From Amycolatopsis tolypomycina (lineage in GTDB: Bacteria; Actinomycetota; Actinomycetes; Mycobacteriales; Pseudonocardiaceae), in assembly GCF_900105945.1 (NCBI RefSeq), contig NZ_FNSO01000004.1, forward strand, positions 5,828,001-5,892,000: 64,000 nucleotides of DNA, in the 5' to 3' direction. The notes below the pieces were generated by a model that saw nothing but the letters and a program-made list of their open reading frames with translations, had not been told where the DNA came from and made no database searches. Shown piece after piece: positions 18,622 to 28,356 of the stretch. The position numbers and the translations under genes were made by a program. Every line of letters begins with the position of its first letter. The first letter of the stretch is position 1.

Positions 18622-19059
18622 ATGGGCGAAGTACCTGCGCACGTCGCCGAGAGCGCCGGCTGGATCCGCGGGGTCGTCGGGCAGCTGCACCGGCGGCTGC
18701 GCCACGTCGACAACGCCGGGATCCTGACGCTGTCGCAGTCGGCCGTGCTCCACCGGCTCCACCGCGAAGGCCCGGCCACGCAGGGCGAGCTCGCCGCCGC
18801 CGAGCACGTGCGGCAGCAGTCGATGGCCGCCACCCTCGGCGTCCTCGACGAGCTCGGCTACCTCGCCCGCACCCCCGACCCGGCCGACCGGCGCCGCGTG
18901 GTGATCAGCCTGTCCGAGGCCGGCCGCGACACCGTGCGCGGCATCCAGCAGCACCGCGACGAGTGGCTGGCCCAGGCCCTGCTGGACGAGCTGTCCCCCG
19001 CCGAGCTGGACGCCGTCACGCGCGCGCTGCCGCTGCTGCAGCGCGTCGCCGAACACTGA
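18622..19059 (+). CDS. MarR-family transcriptional regulator
   Basis: About 145 aa with a MarR winged helix (TLSQSAVLHRLHREGPATQG, then ELAAAEHVRQQSMAATLGVL) and the wing residues PDPADRRRVVISLSEAG typical of the family. Two starts are possible: GTG at 18616 and ATG at 18622; the ATG is preferred because the operator palindrome ends at 18618. The MFS exporter gene follows at once (RBS adjacent to this stop codon), so the regulator probably represses itself and the transporter until an inducer binds. Confidence 0.9.
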   Translation: MGEVPAHVAESAGWIRGVVGQLHRRLRHVDNAGILTLSQSAVLHRLHREGPATQGELAAAEHVRQQSMAATLGVLDELGYLARTPDPADRRRVVISLSEAGRDTVRGIQQHRDEWLAQALLDELSPAELDAVTRALPLLQRVAEH

Positions 19060-19070
19060 AGGAGTTCCTC

Positions 19071-20450
19071 ACGACCACCGTCACCGCACCCGCCGAGTTC
19101 GGCGCCCGCCTGGTCACCCCGCTGGTGGCCGGCGCGGTGCTCAACCCGATCAACTCCACGCTCATCGCCGTCGCGCTCGTGCCGATCGGGCAGAGCTTCG
19201 GCGCCGGTCCCGGGCAGACCGCCTGGCTGATCTCGGCGCTCTACCTGGCCACCGCGGTCGGGCAGCCGGTGGTCGGCCTCCTGGTCGACCGGCACGGCGC
19301 CCGCCGCGTCCTCCTCGGCGGCGCGAGCCTGGTGATCGTCGCCGGCATCGCGGGCATGATCCCGGTCTCCGTCGGCTGGCTGACCGGCGTGCGGGTGGTG
19401 CTCGGCCTGGGCACGTGCGCCGGGTTCCCGGCCGCGATGGCCGTGCTGCGCCACCACGCCGAAGCGAGCGGCCAGGGCGTGCCCGCGCGGGTGCTGTCGC
19501 TGCTGTCGATGTCCGCGCAGACGGTGATGGTGATCGGCCCGACGCTGGGCGGGGTGCTGATCGGGCTGTTCGGCTGGCCGGCGATCTTCGCCGTCAACAT
19601 CCCGCTCGCCGGGTTGTCGCTGGTCCTGGCGTGGGCGTGGGTGCCGAAGGACGACCGCGGCGCGCGCACCGCCACCCGGATCGACGTGCTCGGCATCGCG
19701 CTGTTCTCCGCGACGCTGCTCGCGCTCCTGTTCTTCCTGATGGACCCCGGCGCCGAGGTCTGGCTGCTCGCCGTCGTCGCGGCGTTCGGGACGGCCTTCA
19801 CGCTGGTCGAGCTCCGGCGGGACGCGCCCTTCCTCGACCTGCGGATGCTCGCGGCCAACGGCGCGATCCTGCGGACGTACCTGCGGCAGGCGCTGAGCTT
19901 CATGGCCATCTACGCGATCATGTTCGGGTACGTCCAGTGGCTGGAGACCGCGCGGCAGCTCTCGGAGGAGGCGGCCGGGCTGATGCTGCTGCCGATGTCG
20001 GGCACGGCGGTCTGCGCGGCGGCGTTCTCCGGGCGCGCGTCCGGCATCAAGGCGCGGCTGGTCACCGTGGCGGTGGCCCTGGCCGGCGGCTCGGCGCTGC
20101 TGCTGCTCGTCCACGACGGCACCTGGGTCGGCGCGCTGCTCGCCCTGGCCGCGTTGTTCGGCCTCGCCCAGGGCCTGACCAGCGTCGCGAACCAGACGAC
20201 GCTGTACCGCGAGGCCCCGGCCGAGCAGATGGGCACGGCGAGCGGGCTGTTCCGGACCGCGCAGTACCTCGGCGCGATCGTGGCTTCGACGCTCATCGCG
20301 CTCTGCTACGGCCCGCACGCGGACTCCGCGGGCCTGCACCGGCTGGCCGTCGCGCTGGTCGTCATCAGCGGGCTGCTGCTCGTGGTGACCCTCGCCGACC
20401 GTGGGTTGCGGACCCCTGTTAGCGCGTCCGGTCATCGAGGCGCACGATGA
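19071..20450 (+). CDS. MFS drug-type exporter; apparent ACG start codon
   Basis: A major facilitator protein of about 459 aa with 12-14 hydrophobic helices; motif A variant appears as GLLVDRHGARRVL and motif C-like FPAAMAVLRHHA is present. There is no ATG/GTG/TTG at the expected position: a good ribosome site (GAAGGAG, 19058-19064) is followed by six bases and then ACG ACC ACC GTC, exactly where ATG would be expected. Alternatives are a CTG at 19056, a GTG about 17 codons downstream without ribosome site, or a GTG far upstream inside marR. Probable efflux pump under the preceding MarR. Confidence 0.85.
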   Translation, partial: TTTVTAPAEFGARLVTPLVAGAVLNPINSTLIAVALVPIGQSFGAGPGQTAWLISALYLATAVGQPVVGLLVDRHGARRVLLGGASLVIVAGIAGMIPVSVGWLTGVRVVLGLGTCAGFPAAMAVLRHHAEASGQGVPARVLSLLSMSAQTVMVIGPTLGGVLIGLFGWPAIFAVNIPLAGLSLVLAWAWVPKDDRGARTATRIDVLGIALFSATLLALLFFLMDPGAEVWLLAVVAAFGTAFTLVELRRDAPFLDLRMLAANGAILRTYLRQALSFMAIYAIMFGYVQWLETARQLSEEAAGLMLLPMSGTAVCAAAFSGRASGIKARLVTVAVALAGGSALLLLVHDGTWVGALLALAALFGLAQGLTSVANQTTLYREAPAEQMGTASGLFRTAQYLGAIVASTLIALCYGPHADSAGLHRLAVALVVISGLLLVVTLADRGLRTPVSASGHRGAR

Positions 20451-20454
20451 ACAC

Positions 20455-22761
20455 ATGACCCGTGAAGCGCCGGCGCAGGACGTGGACGAAACCCGCCTCG
20501 AGGTGGGCAAGCCGAAGGGCTGGGCGGCCGGGATACCCGGTGTCGCCGTGTCGCTCGCGCGCAGCGTCGAACAGATGGGCACCGGCCGGACCGTCAAGGC
20601 CCTGCGGCTGCTGAACCAGCGCGAAGGCTTCGACTGCCCGGGCTGTGCGTGGCCGGAACCCCGCGAGGTCGACGGCGAAAAGCGCAAGCTCGCCGAGTTC
20701 TGCGAAAACGGCGCCAAGGCCGTCGCCGAGGAAGCCACGAAACGGCGGGTGGACCGCGCGTTCTTCGCGCAGCACCCGATCGCGGACCTCGAAACCAAGA
20801 CCGACTACTGGCTGGGCCAGCAGGGCCGGATCACCGAGCCGTTCGTGCTGCGCGAAGGCGCGACGCACTACGAGCCCATCTCGTGGGACGCCGCGTTCGA
20901 GCTGGTCGCGGGCGAGCTCAAGGCGCTGACCGACCCGAACGAGGCGATCTTCTACACCTCCGGCCGCACCAGCAACGAAGCCGCGTTCCTCTACCAGCTG
21001 CTGGTGCGCTCCTTCGGCACCAACAACCTGCCCGACTGCTCCAACATGTGCCACGAGTCCTCGGGCGCGGCGCTGGCGGCCACCACCGGCATCGGCAAGG
21101 GCTCGGTCAGCCTGGCCGACATCCACAAGGCCGACCTCATCGTCGTCGTCGGGCAGAACCCGGGCACCAACCACCCGCGGATGCTCTCGGCGCTCGAAGA
21201 GGCCAAGGGCAACGGCGCGCAGATCATCGCCGTCAACCCGCTGCCCGAGGCCGGGCTGATGCGGTTCAAGAACCCGCAGAACGTCCGTGGCGTCGTCGGC
21301 AAGGGCACCCCGCTGGCCGACGAGTTCGCCCAGGTCCGTCTCGGCGGCGACCTCGCGCTGTTCCAGGCCGTCGGGCACCTGCTGCTCGCCTGGGACGCCG
21401 AGGCACCCGGCGCGATCGTCGACCGCGACTTCGTCGAGCGGGTCACCGAGGGGTTCGACGACTACGCCAAGCACCTCCAGGAGATCGACTGGCCGGAGGT
21501 CGAGCGCGCGACCGGCCTCCCGCGGGCGCAGATCGAACGCGTCGCGCGGATGATCGCCTCCTCCGAGCGCACCATCTACTGCTGGGCGATGGGACTCACC
21601 CAGCACAAGCACGCCGTGCCGACGATCTGCGAGATCGCGAACCTCGCCCTGATGCGCGGGATGATCGGCAAGCCGGGTGCGGGCCTGTGCCCGGTCCGCG
21701 GGCACTCGAACGTCCAGGGCGACCGGACCATGGGCATCTGGGAAAAGATGCCGCAGTCGTTCATGGACGCCCTGGCGGGCGAGTTCGGCATCGAGGTCCC
21801 GCGCGAGCACGGCTTCGACACCGTCGCCGCGATCCGGGCGATGCGCGACGGCCACGGCAAGGTGTTCTTCGCCGTCGGCGGCAACTTCGCCTCCGCGACG
21901 CCGGACTCGGAGCTGACCGAGAAGGCGCTGCGCTCGTGCTCGCTGACCGTGCACGTGTCCACCAAGCTGAACCGGTCGCACGTCGTCCACGGCCGCACCG
22001 CGCTGGTCCTGCCGACGCTCGGCCGCACCGAACGCGACGTCCAGGCGAGCGGCGAGCAGTTCGTCACGGTCGAGGACTCGATGTCCCAGGTGCACGCCTC
22101 CCGCGGACGCCTGACGCCGGCGAGCGAGCACCTGCTGTCCGAGGTCGCTATCGTCTGCCGGCTGGCGGAGAAGCTGTTCGGCGCGGGCCACGCCGTGCCG
22201 TGGCGGACGTTCGAGGCCGACTACGACCTGATCCGCGACCGGATCGCGCGGGTCGTGCCGGGCTGCCAGGACTACAACCGCCGCGTCCGCGAGCCGGACG
22301 GCTTCGTGCTGCCGCACGCCCCGCGCGACTCCCGCGAGTTCACCGGCACCGCGAACGGCAAGGGCAACTTCACGGTGTCGGAGCTGGAGTACCCGCACGT
22401 CCCGGAGGGTCGGCTGCTGCTGCAGACCATGCGCAGCCACGACCAGTACAACACCACGATCTACGGGCTTTCGGACCGCTACCGCGGGATCGAGAACGCC
22501 CGCCGCGTGGTGCTGGTGCACCCGGACGACATCGCGGCGCTCGGCCTCGCCGACGGGGCCATGGTCGACCTGGTCTCGGAGTGGCGTGACGGTGACCGCC
22601 GGGCACCGGCGTTCCGGGTCGTCGCGTACCCGACCGCGCGCGGGTGCGCGGCGGCGTACTTCCCGGAGGCGAACGCGCTGGTGCCGCTGGACTCGGTGGC
22701 GGACAAGTCGAACACGCCGGTCTCGAAGGCGATCGTGGTACGGCTCGAAGCTCGGCCCTGA
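20455..22761 (+). CDS. FdhF/YdeP-family molybdopterin oxidoreductase alpha subunit
   Basis: A 768-aa molybdopterin-dependent oxidoreductase resembling formate dehydrogenase alpha-like (YdeP/FdhF-like) proteins. The N-terminus carries FDCPGCAWPEP, followed by the molybdopterin core (DCSNMCHESSGAAL, VVVGQNPGTNHPRML, RGHSNVQGDRTMGI) and a C-terminal molydopterin-dinucleotide-binding domain (RSHDQYNTTIYGLSDRYRG). It begins 4 nt after the MFS stop. FdhD, which sulfurates formate dehydrogenases, is encoded at 27435, and an oxalate/formate antiporter at 25983, so a formate-linked role is likely, though substrate specificity of this subfamily is uncertain. Its stop abuts that of the convergent lipoprotein gene. 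Confidence 0.88.
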   Translation: MTREAPAQDVDETRLEVGKPKGWAAGIPGVAVSLARSVEQMGTGRTVKALRLLNQREGFDCPGCAWPEPREVDGEKRKLAEFCENGAKAVAEEATKRRVDRAFFAQHPIADLETKTDYWLGQQGRITEPFVLREGATHYEPISWDAAFELVAGELKALTDPNEAIFYTSGRTSNEAAFLYQLLVRSFGTNNLPDCSNMCHESSGAALAATTGIGKGSVSLADIHKADLIVVVGQNPGTNHPRMLSALEEAKGNGAQIIAVNPLPEAGLMRFKNPQNVRGVVGKGTPLADEFAQVRLGGDLALFQAVGHLLLAWDAEAPGAIVDRDFVERVTEGFDDYAKHLQEIDWPEVERATGLPRAQIERVARMIASSERTIYCWAMGLTQHKHAVPTICEIANLALMRGMIGKPGAGLCPVRGHSNVQGDRTMGIWEKMPQSFMDALAGEFGIEVPREHGFDTVAAIRAMRDGHGKVFFAVGGNFASATPDSELTEKALRSCSLTVHVSTKLNRSHVVHGRTALVLPTLGRTERDVQASGEQFVTVEDSMSQVHASRGRLTPASEHLLSEVAIVCRLAEKLFGAGHAVPWRTFEADYDLIRDRIARVVPGCQDYNRRVREPDGFVLPHAPRDSREFTGTANGKGNFTVSELEYPHVPEGRLLLQTMRSHDQYNTTIYGLSDRYRGIENARRVVLVHPDDIAALGLADGAMVDLVSEWRDGDRRAPAFRVVAYPTARGCAAAYFPEANALVPLDSVADKSNTPVSKAIVVRLEARP

Positions 22762-23376
22762 TCAGCCCTGGAAGTCCTTCTGCAGGGTGCCGGTCATGTC
22801 CGTGACCGCGGCCTGCACGCTGTCCAGCGTCGCGGGCGGGATCAGCGCGGCCTCGGTCCCGCCGTCGGCGATGGCCACGCCCAGCACGACGTTGCCGGTC
22901 CGGACCGCGGCCCACTGTTCGGAGAACCCGGCCTCGTCGCCGACCCCGGTGACGAGCCGGACCCCGGAGTGGTCGCCGAGCGCGTCGGTCATCAGCTGGC
23001 TGGCCTTGGCGGCGGCCTCGTCCGCATCGGACTGCGTGAACCGCACGACGGCGATCGTGAGGAGCCGGTAGTCCTGCAGGTTGGGCTTGCCGCCGCCGAG
23101 GTCGCGGGCGTACAGGCGGCGGCAGGTGGTGACCTCGTTGCCCTCGGTGGCGCGGTCGTCGGGGACGACCTTGACCTCGGCGGCCTTCACCGAGTCGGCC
23201 GGGATGTCGACGGTCCCGGGCGCGAGCTGCGCCTGGGTGTTCGCGCCGACCAGCCGGCAGGGGTCTATCGCACCCGGGTAGTGCACCGACGCGGACGCCG
23301 ACTGGCATCCCGCGGAAAGAACGGCTGAAGCGAGGACGGGCAAGATCCACCCACCCCGGGCGACGCTGCTGCGCAT
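22762..23376 (-). CDS. DUF3558-like lipoprotein
   Basis: A 204-aa secreted lipoprotein. The signal MRSSVARGGWILPVLASAVL ends in the lipobox LSAGC, so the mature protein is lipid-anchored at Cys. The mature part has ASVHYPGAIDPCRLVG, a second Cys in TTCRRLYARDLGG and a mixed alpha/beta pattern as in DUF3558-type mycobacterial and Pseudonocardiaceae lipoproteins. The ATG at 23376 is preferred; a TTG at 23418 would add 14 residues. Function unknown. Confidence 0.78.
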   Translation of the reverse strand: MRSSVARGGWILPVLASAVLSAGCQSASASVHYPGAIDPCRLVGANTQAQLAPGTVDIPADSVKAAEVKVVPDDRATEGNEVTTCRRLYARDLGGGKPNLQDYRLLTIAVVRFTQSDADEAAAKASQLMTDALGDHSGVRLVTGVGDEAGFSEQWAAVRTGNVVLGVAIADGGTEAALIPPATLDSVQAAVTDMTGTLQKDFQG

Positions 23377-23632
23377 AAATTTCCGGACTTTCCGTATTCC
23401 CTGAAATCGATTTTCCAAGATCGTCCACCGATCGGGTGAACTTCCCGGCCGCCACGTGGTCCTGCACCGCGAACGGTCCCCGCACCCTGCCTCACCAGGG
23501 CGGCAGCGTCAAGACCAGTCGCCAGGGTGGTCCACCGCGGTACGGCGGTCCCGGGCTCGCGGGAAATTCCCGCGCATTTCAGGGATTCGACGGAAAATCC
23601 GGAACTTCGCCGTCGATCAATTCACCGGGAAG

Positions 23633-25057
23633 TCAATCCACGCAGACGACGCCGTTGGAGGTGATCGGCTCGTCCGAAGCACCCCCGGGCGCGCCGCCGC
23701 CCGCCGCCGCGCCGGGGCCGGCGTAGACCGTCCCGAGCACCACCTCGATGTGCCCGGCCGGCACCGACGCGGACTGCTGCGTCGTCAGCCCGCCCAGTGC
23801 CTTCGCCACCTCGGCGCCGCGCCCGGCCAGGTCGGGACCGAAGCGGACCAGCGACGTCCGCCGGGCGGCGGTGTTGCCCGCCGAGGTCGCCGTGAACCCC
23901 TTCTCGCGCAGGACACCCGCCACCCGGGCCGCGAGGCCTTCCTTCGAGCTCGCGTTCGAGACGTCGACGGTGACCGCCGCGGCCGGCGCGGTCGTCCCGC
24001 TCGGCGCGGCCGGGGCCGCGGGGCCGATCAGGCTCGCCGCGAAGGCCTTCACCGCGGCCGGGTCGACCTGCACCGCCGTCGCCCGGGGGTTCGACTTGTC
24101 GTACCGGTAGTCGACGTTGACGACCGGGATCGTCGCGAACTGGATCCCGCCGCCGCTGACCCCGCGCATCTGCCCGACGAAGTCGAGCAGGTTCCACGAG
24201 TCGTCCAGCACGACCGAGCGCTTCACGGCGTCGATCAGGTCGGACAGCTTGCCCGGATCGGCCAGCGTCCCCGCCGAGAGCACCTGCCGCGCCAGGCCGG
24301 CGAGGAACACCTGCTGGCGCCGGACGCGGGCGAGGTCGGTGCCCGGGAGGCCGTCACGCTGCCGGACGAAGGCGAGCGCGTCCGCCCCCGCGACGCGCTG
24401 CGGACCGGCCTGGAAGTCCGCGCCCGAGTTCTTGTCCTTGGTGGCCTTCTTCAGGCAGACGTCGACGCCGCCGACGGCCTTGCTGATCTCGTAGAAGCTG
24501 AGCAGGTTGACCTCGGCGAAGTGGTCGATCTTCACCCCGGTGAGGTCCTCGACCGCCTGGCGGGCGGCCCGGCGCGCCGCGGTGAGCGCGCTCTGGTTGA
24601 TCTTCGCTTTGTCGGTCTCGCCGGCGGTGCGCAGCCGGGCCGCTTCGGCCGCCTTGGCCCGCCCGAACGCGCCGTTGATCTTGCCTTTCCCGCCCGGCAT
24701 CGAGACGTAGCTGTCCCGGGGGACGGAGAACGCTTTCACCTCTTTGGTGCCGTTCGGGATCCGCAGCACGATCAGGGTGTCGGTGAGGTCGTCGCCGTTG
24801 GCGCCGGCCCGCAGTTCGCGCAGCACTTCCGGCGGCAGCGGGTTCCCCTGGTTGTCGCTCCGGGAGTCCCGGCCGACCAGCAGGATGTCGAGGGAGCCGT
24901 CGGCGGGCTGCTCGCCCGGCTTCGTCTCACCCTCCGGGTCGATGACGCTGTCCCGCGACACCTCGTTGAGGGAGCTCAGGTTCACGTAGCCGTACGCCGT
25001 GCCGCCGAACACCACGAGGGCCAGCCCCGCGACGGCGATCTTCCCCAGTACATGCAC
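23633..25057 (-). CDS. LytR-CpsA-Psr (LCP) family protein with LytR_C domain
   Basis: A 474-aa LCP protein expected to transfer polyprenyl-phosphate-linked glycopolymers (such as arabinogalactan) onto peptidoglycan outside the membrane. One N-terminal helix (about 4-24) anchors it. The LCP domain shows DILLVGRDSRSD, DTLIVLRIPNG, FSVPRDSYVSMPG and DLARVRRQQVFLAGL, including the Arg and Asp residues that hold the pyrophosphate. A C-terminal LytR_C domain (VDVSNASSKEGLAARVAGVL, about 370-440) and a Gly/Ala/Pro tail follow. Likely the first gene of its own unit. Confidence 0.93.
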   Translation of the reverse strand: MHVLGKIAVAGLALVVFGGTAYGYVNLSSLNEVSRDSVIDPEGETKPGEQPADGSLDILLVGRDSRSDNQGNPLPPEVLRELRAGANGDDLTDTLIVLRIPNGTKEVKAFSVPRDSYVSMPGGKGKINGAFGRAKAAEAARLRTAGETDKAKINQSALTAARRAARQAVEDLTGVKIDHFAEVNLLSFYEISKAVGGVDVCLKKATKDKNSGADFQAGPQRVAGADALAFVRQRDGLPGTDLARVRRQQVFLAGLARQVLSAGTLADPGKLSDLIDAVKRSVVLDDSWNLLDFVGQMRGVSGGGIQFATIPVVNVDYRYDKSNPRATAVQVDPAAVKAFAASLIGPAAPAAPSGTTAPAAAVTVDVSNASSKEGLAARVAGVLREKGFTATSAGNTAARRTSLVRFGPDLAGRGAEVAKALGGLTTQQSASVPAGHIEVVLGTVYAGPGAAAGGGAPGGASDEPITSNGVVCVD

Positions 25058-25108
25058 GCCTCCCAGGACGCCCGGGCGCCGGGAACCGCTGCACGAGTGA
25101 GAGCTGTG

Positions 25109-25861
25109 TCACATTCGCAGGTGCGAGGCCCCGTTGAGGTCGAGCACCGCCCCGGACGCCCAGGTCGCCTCGGCGGAGGCGAGGTAGACGACCGCGGCGG
25201 CGACCTCCTCCGGCGTGCCGACCCGGCCGAAGGGGCTCTGCGCGCGCAGGGCGTCGTCGATCCGGTCGGCCACGCGCTCGGTGGCGGTGAAGCCGGGCGC
25301 CACCGACGTCACGGCGATCCCGTGGGGCGCGAGCGAGACGGCCAGCGACTGGCCGAGCGCGTGCAGCGCGGCCTTGCTCGCCCCGTACGCCGGGTGGTCC
25401 GGCTCGCCCTTGAACGCCCCGCGCGAGCCGATGTTGACGATCCGGCCGGGCGCGCCCCGGTCGACGAGGTGCCGGGCGACGCAGTAGCTGAGGTTCGCCG
25501 CGCCGACGAGGTTGACGTCGAGGGTACGCCGCCAGATCCGTTGCCAGTCCGCATAGGACACCGAGGCGACCGGGTGCGCGGTCTCGGCCGACGTCGCGAC
25601 GGCGGCGTTGTTGACCAGCACGTCGACGCCGCCCAGCCCGGCTTCGGCGGCGTCGGCGATCTCGCGGGCCGCCTCGGGGTCGGCCAGGTCGCCGCCGACC
25701 AGCACGTGCCCTTCGCCGGGGAGCGCTTGCAGTGTCTCCCCGGCGTCCGCGACTCGGTGTCCATAGTGGACAGCGATCCGATCGCCGCGGGCCGCGAACG
25801 CCGTGGCCACCGCGCGCCCGATGCCGCGGGACGCGCCGGTGACGAGAACTCCCCTGCTCAT
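25109..25861 (-). CDS. SDR-family oxidoreductase
   Basis: A 250-aa classical short-chain dehydrogenase. The cofactor motif is TGASRGIG (about 8-15), NNAAVAT follows, the catalytic Ser lies in [10 protein letters not shown] and the Tyr-x-x-x-Lys is YGASK. It is NAD(P)H dependent; substrate unknown. Its ATG overlaps the stop of the 41-aa small subunit gene by four bases (ATGA), so it is translationally coupled as third gene of the antiporter operon. Confidence 0.9.
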   Translation of the reverse strand: MSRGVLVTGASRGIGRAVATAFAARGDRIAVHYGHRVADAGETLQALPGEGHVLVGGDLADPEAAREIADAAEAGLGGVDVLVNNAAVATSAETAHPVASVSYADWQRIWRRTLDVNLVGAANLSYCVARHLVDRGAPGRIVNIGSRGAFKGEPDHPAYGASKAALHALGQSLAVSLAPHGIAVTSVAPGFTATERVADRIDDALRAQSPFGRVGTPEEVAAAVVYLASAEATWASGAVLDLNGASHLRM

Positions 25862-25983
25862 CCGAACAGCTGGACCAGCTTCAGGAACAGCTGGTACACC
25901 CCGTACCCGAACGGGAGCACCACCCACGCCCAGGCCAGCACGATCAGCGGCAGCCGGCCGGGCTTCACCGTCGGTTCGGTCAT
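25858..25983 (-). CDS. small subunit of OFA-family MFS transporter (41 aa)
   Basis: A 41-aa single-helix protein (start [20 protein letters not shown], then [20 protein letters not shown]) found between the OFA antiporter and an SDR. Its ATG shares one base with the antiporter stop (TGATG) and its stop overlaps the SDR start (ATGA), so all three are translationally coupled. Matches in size and position the small partner protein that accompanies OFA-type MFS transporters in many bacteria. It is probably an accessory subunit in the membrane. Confidence 0.82.
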   Translation of the reverse strand: MTEPTVKPGRLPLIVLAWAWVVLPFGYGVYQLFLKLVQLFG

Positions 25984-27332
25984 CACGCCTCACTCCTCAC
26001 GGCCTCGGGGACCGGCTCGTGGAACTTCTCCTTGACCGGGCGCACCAGTTCGTTGGCCACGAAGCCGACCACGAGCAGGCCGATCATGATGTAGAACGAC
26101 ATCGTGTAGAGGTCGGGGCCGGACTTGCCCGCCGCCTTCTCGCCGTCGGCGATGCGGTTGACGATCAGCGGGCCGAGCACGCCCGCCACCGACCACGCCG
26201 TCAGCAGCCTGCCGTGGATCGCGCCCACCTGGAAGGTGCCGAAGAGGTCCTTGAGGTACGCCGGGACCGTCGCGAACCCGCCGCCGTAGAACGACAGGAT
26301 CACCATCGCGCACAGGATGAACACGAGTTTCGACGAGTTCTGCGTCAGCGCGATCACCAGGTACAGCAGGGCGCCGACGCCGAGGTAGGTGCGGTAGATG
26401 TTCTTGCGGCCGACCAGGTCCGAAGTGGACGACCAGACGAACCGGCCGAGCATGTTGCACAGCGACAGCAGCGCGACGAAGCCCGCCGCCGCGGCCACGC
26501 CCACCGGTGTCGACGTGCCCTTGAAGAAGTCCTGGATCATCGGCGAGGCCTTCTCCAGGATGCCGATGCCCGCCGTGACGTTGAAGCACAGCACGACCCA
26601 CAGGCACCAGAACTGCGGCGTCTTGATCGCGTTGGCGGCCGAGACGTTCGCCGTCGTGATCATGGCGGCGCCGTGGTCGGTCTTCGGCTCCCAGCCGTCG
26701 GGCTTCCAGCCGTCGGCCGGCACGCGCACGAGCAGCCAGCCCATCGACATGAACACCGCGTAGACGACGCCGTGGACCAGGAACGCGGTCGCGATGGTGC
26801 TCGTCGTCGGCGCGGTGCCCAGCATCGAGGACGACCACGGCGAGGCGATCAGGGCACCGCCGCCGAAGCCCATGATCGCGATCCCGGTGGCCATGCCCGG
26901 CCGGTCCGGGAACCACTTGATCAGCGTCGACACCGGCGAGATGTAGCCGATGCCCAGCCCGACGCCGCCGATGCCGCCGTAGCCGACGACGACCAGCCAG
27001 AACTGCCCGGTGGCGACGCCGAGCGCGGAGACGAGGAAGCCGCTGGCGAAGCAGCACATCGACACGAACATCGCCCAGCGCGGGCCGTTCTTCTCGACGA
27101 GCGTGCCGCCGAACGCGGCGGACAGCCCCAGCATGACGATGCCGAGCTGGAACGGCAGCGAGCTCTGCGTGCCGTTGAGGTGCAGGGTCTTCTCGAGCGG
27201 GGTCTTGAAGACGCTCCACGCGTAGGCCTGCCCGATCGACAGGTGTACCGAGAGGGCCGCCGGCGGCACCAGCCAGCGCGTCCAGCTCGGCGGGGCCACG
27301 ATCCGGGATCGGTCCAGGAAGCCGAGAGCCAT
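25983..27332 (-). CDS. OFA-family MFS transporter (oxalate/formate antiporter type)
   Basis: A 449-aa 12-helix MFS protein with the OFA signatures: [20 protein letters not shown] near the N-terminus, [20 protein letters not shown] (about 120-139), and FMSMGWLL. Such proteins exchange oxalate, formate or other small carboxylates. First gene of a coupled operon with the small subunit and SDR, and divergent from fdhD; the FdhF-like enzyme nearby supports a formate or oxalate role, but the actual substrate is unproven. Confidence 0.92.
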   Translation of the reverse strand: MALGFLDRSRIVAPPSWTRWLVPPAALSVHLSIGQAYAWSVFKTPLEKTLHLNGTQSSLPFQLGIVMLGLSAAFGGTLVEKNGPRWAMFVSMCCFASGFLVSALGVATGQFWLVVVGYGGIGGVGLGIGYISPVSTLIKWFPDRPGMATGIAIMGFGGGALIASPWSSSMLGTAPTTSTIATAFLVHGVVYAVFMSMGWLLVRVPADGWKPDGWEPKTDHGAAMITTANVSAANAIKTPQFWCLWVVLCFNVTAGIGILEKASPMIQDFFKGTSTPVGVAAAAGFVALLSLCNMLGRFVWSSTSDLVGRKNIYRTYLGVGALLYLVIALTQNSSKLVFILCAMVILSFYGGGFATVPAYLKDLFGTFQVGAIHGRLLTAWSVAGVLGPLIVNRIADGEKAAGKSGPDLYTMSFYIMIGLLVVGFVANELVRPVKEKFHEPVPEAVRSEA

Positions 27333-27434
27333 CGGTTCCCTCCGTATTCTGGGGATGATGGAGGGAATGTATTACTAAATCACCGGTGTTGCACCATACG
27401 AGTGTCGAACTTTCGGGCAGCGAAGGATGTGCTG

Positions 27435-28259
27435 ATGGGCAGGGTGACCGTGCGCAGGCCGGTGCGGCGGATCTCCGCGACCGGGGACCGGCGCCGCCCG
27501 GACGCGCTGGCGGCCGAAGAGCCCCTGGAGCTGCGGGTCGGCGGCCGCGCGCTGGCGGTCACCATGCGCACACCGGGCCACGACGTCGAGCTGGCCCACG
27601 GCTTCCTGCTGTCCGAAGGCGTGATCGGCGGCCGAAACGACGTGGCGGTCGCCCGCTACTGCGACGGCGTCGACGACCAGGGCCGCAACACCTACAACGT
27701 GCTGGACATCGCGCTGGCCGACGGCGTGCCCCCGCCGGACACCGGCGTCGAGCGCAACTTCTACACGACGTCGTCGTGCGGCGTCTGCGGCAAGGCGGCG
27801 CTGGACGCGGTCAAGCTGCGCACCCGCTTCTCCCCCGCGTCGGCGGAGTTCGCGGTGAAGAGCTCGGTGCTCGCCGGCCTGCCGGACTCGCTGCGCGCCC
27901 GCCAGAAGGTGTTCGCCAGCACCGGCGGCCTGCACGCGGCGGGGCTGTTCGCCCCGGACGGGTCGCTCGAGGTGGTCCGCGAGGACGTCGGACGGCACAA
28001 CGCGGTGGACAAGGTGCTGGGCTGGGCGGTCCTCGACGGCCGCATCCCGGCGCCGGGGTACGGTCTCCTGGTGTCCGGACGCGCGTCGTTCGAGCTGGTC
28101 CAGAAGGCCGCGATGGCGGGCATCGGCCTGCTGGCCGCGGTGTCGGCGCCGTCATCGCTGGCGGTGGAGCTGGCCGAGGAGAACGGCATGACCCTGGTCG
28201 GCTTCCTGCGCGGCGACTCGATGAACCTCTACACCGGAGACCACCGCATCCTGACCTAG
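27435..28259 (+). CDS. fdhD: formate dehydrogenase accessory sulfurtransferase FdhD
   Basis: A 274-aa FdhD. The conserved Cys pair needed for sulfur transfer is in [14 protein letters not shown] (CGVC), and the C-terminal part has the [12 protein letters not shown] and [18 protein letters not shown] signatures. FdhD carries sulfur from a cysteine desulfurase to the molybdenum cofactor of formate dehydrogenases, and the likely client is the FdhF-like enzyme at 20455. ATG at 27435 with AAGGA upstream. Divergent from the OFA operon. Confidence 0.95.
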   Translation: MGRVTVRRPVRRISATGDRRRPDALAAEEPLELRVGGRALAVTMRTPGHDVELAHGFLLSEGVIGGRNDVAVARYCDGVDDQGRNTYNVLDIALADGVPPPDTGVERNFYTTSSCGVCGKAALDAVKLRTRFSPASAEFAVKSSVLAGLPDSLRARQKVFASTGGLHAAGLFAPDGSLEVVREDVGRHNAVDKVLGWAVLDGRIPAPGYGLLVSGRASFELVQKAAMAGIGLLAAVSAPSSLAVELAEENGMTLVGFLRGDSMNLYTGDHRILT

Positions 28260-28273
28260 CAGCCCGCCCCAAG

Positions 28274-28356
28274 CGCCCCAATGTGGCGTTCGGTGCGTCC
28301 AACGCACCCAATGTGGCGTTCGGTGCGTTGGACGCAACCAACGCCACATTGGGGCG
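28274..28356. repeat. intergenic palindromic repeat between convergent genes (family A)
   Basis: A 17-bp perfect inverted repeat, CGCCCCAATGTGGCGTT at 28274-28290 and its complement at 28340-28356, encloses a second direct copy of CCCAATGTGGCGTTCGGTGC (28308 onwards). The element fills the gap between fdhD and the convergent carotenoid oxygenase gene and could form a long hairpin. Acts plausibly as a bidirectional terminator; it looks like a dispersed element. Confidence 0.8.
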
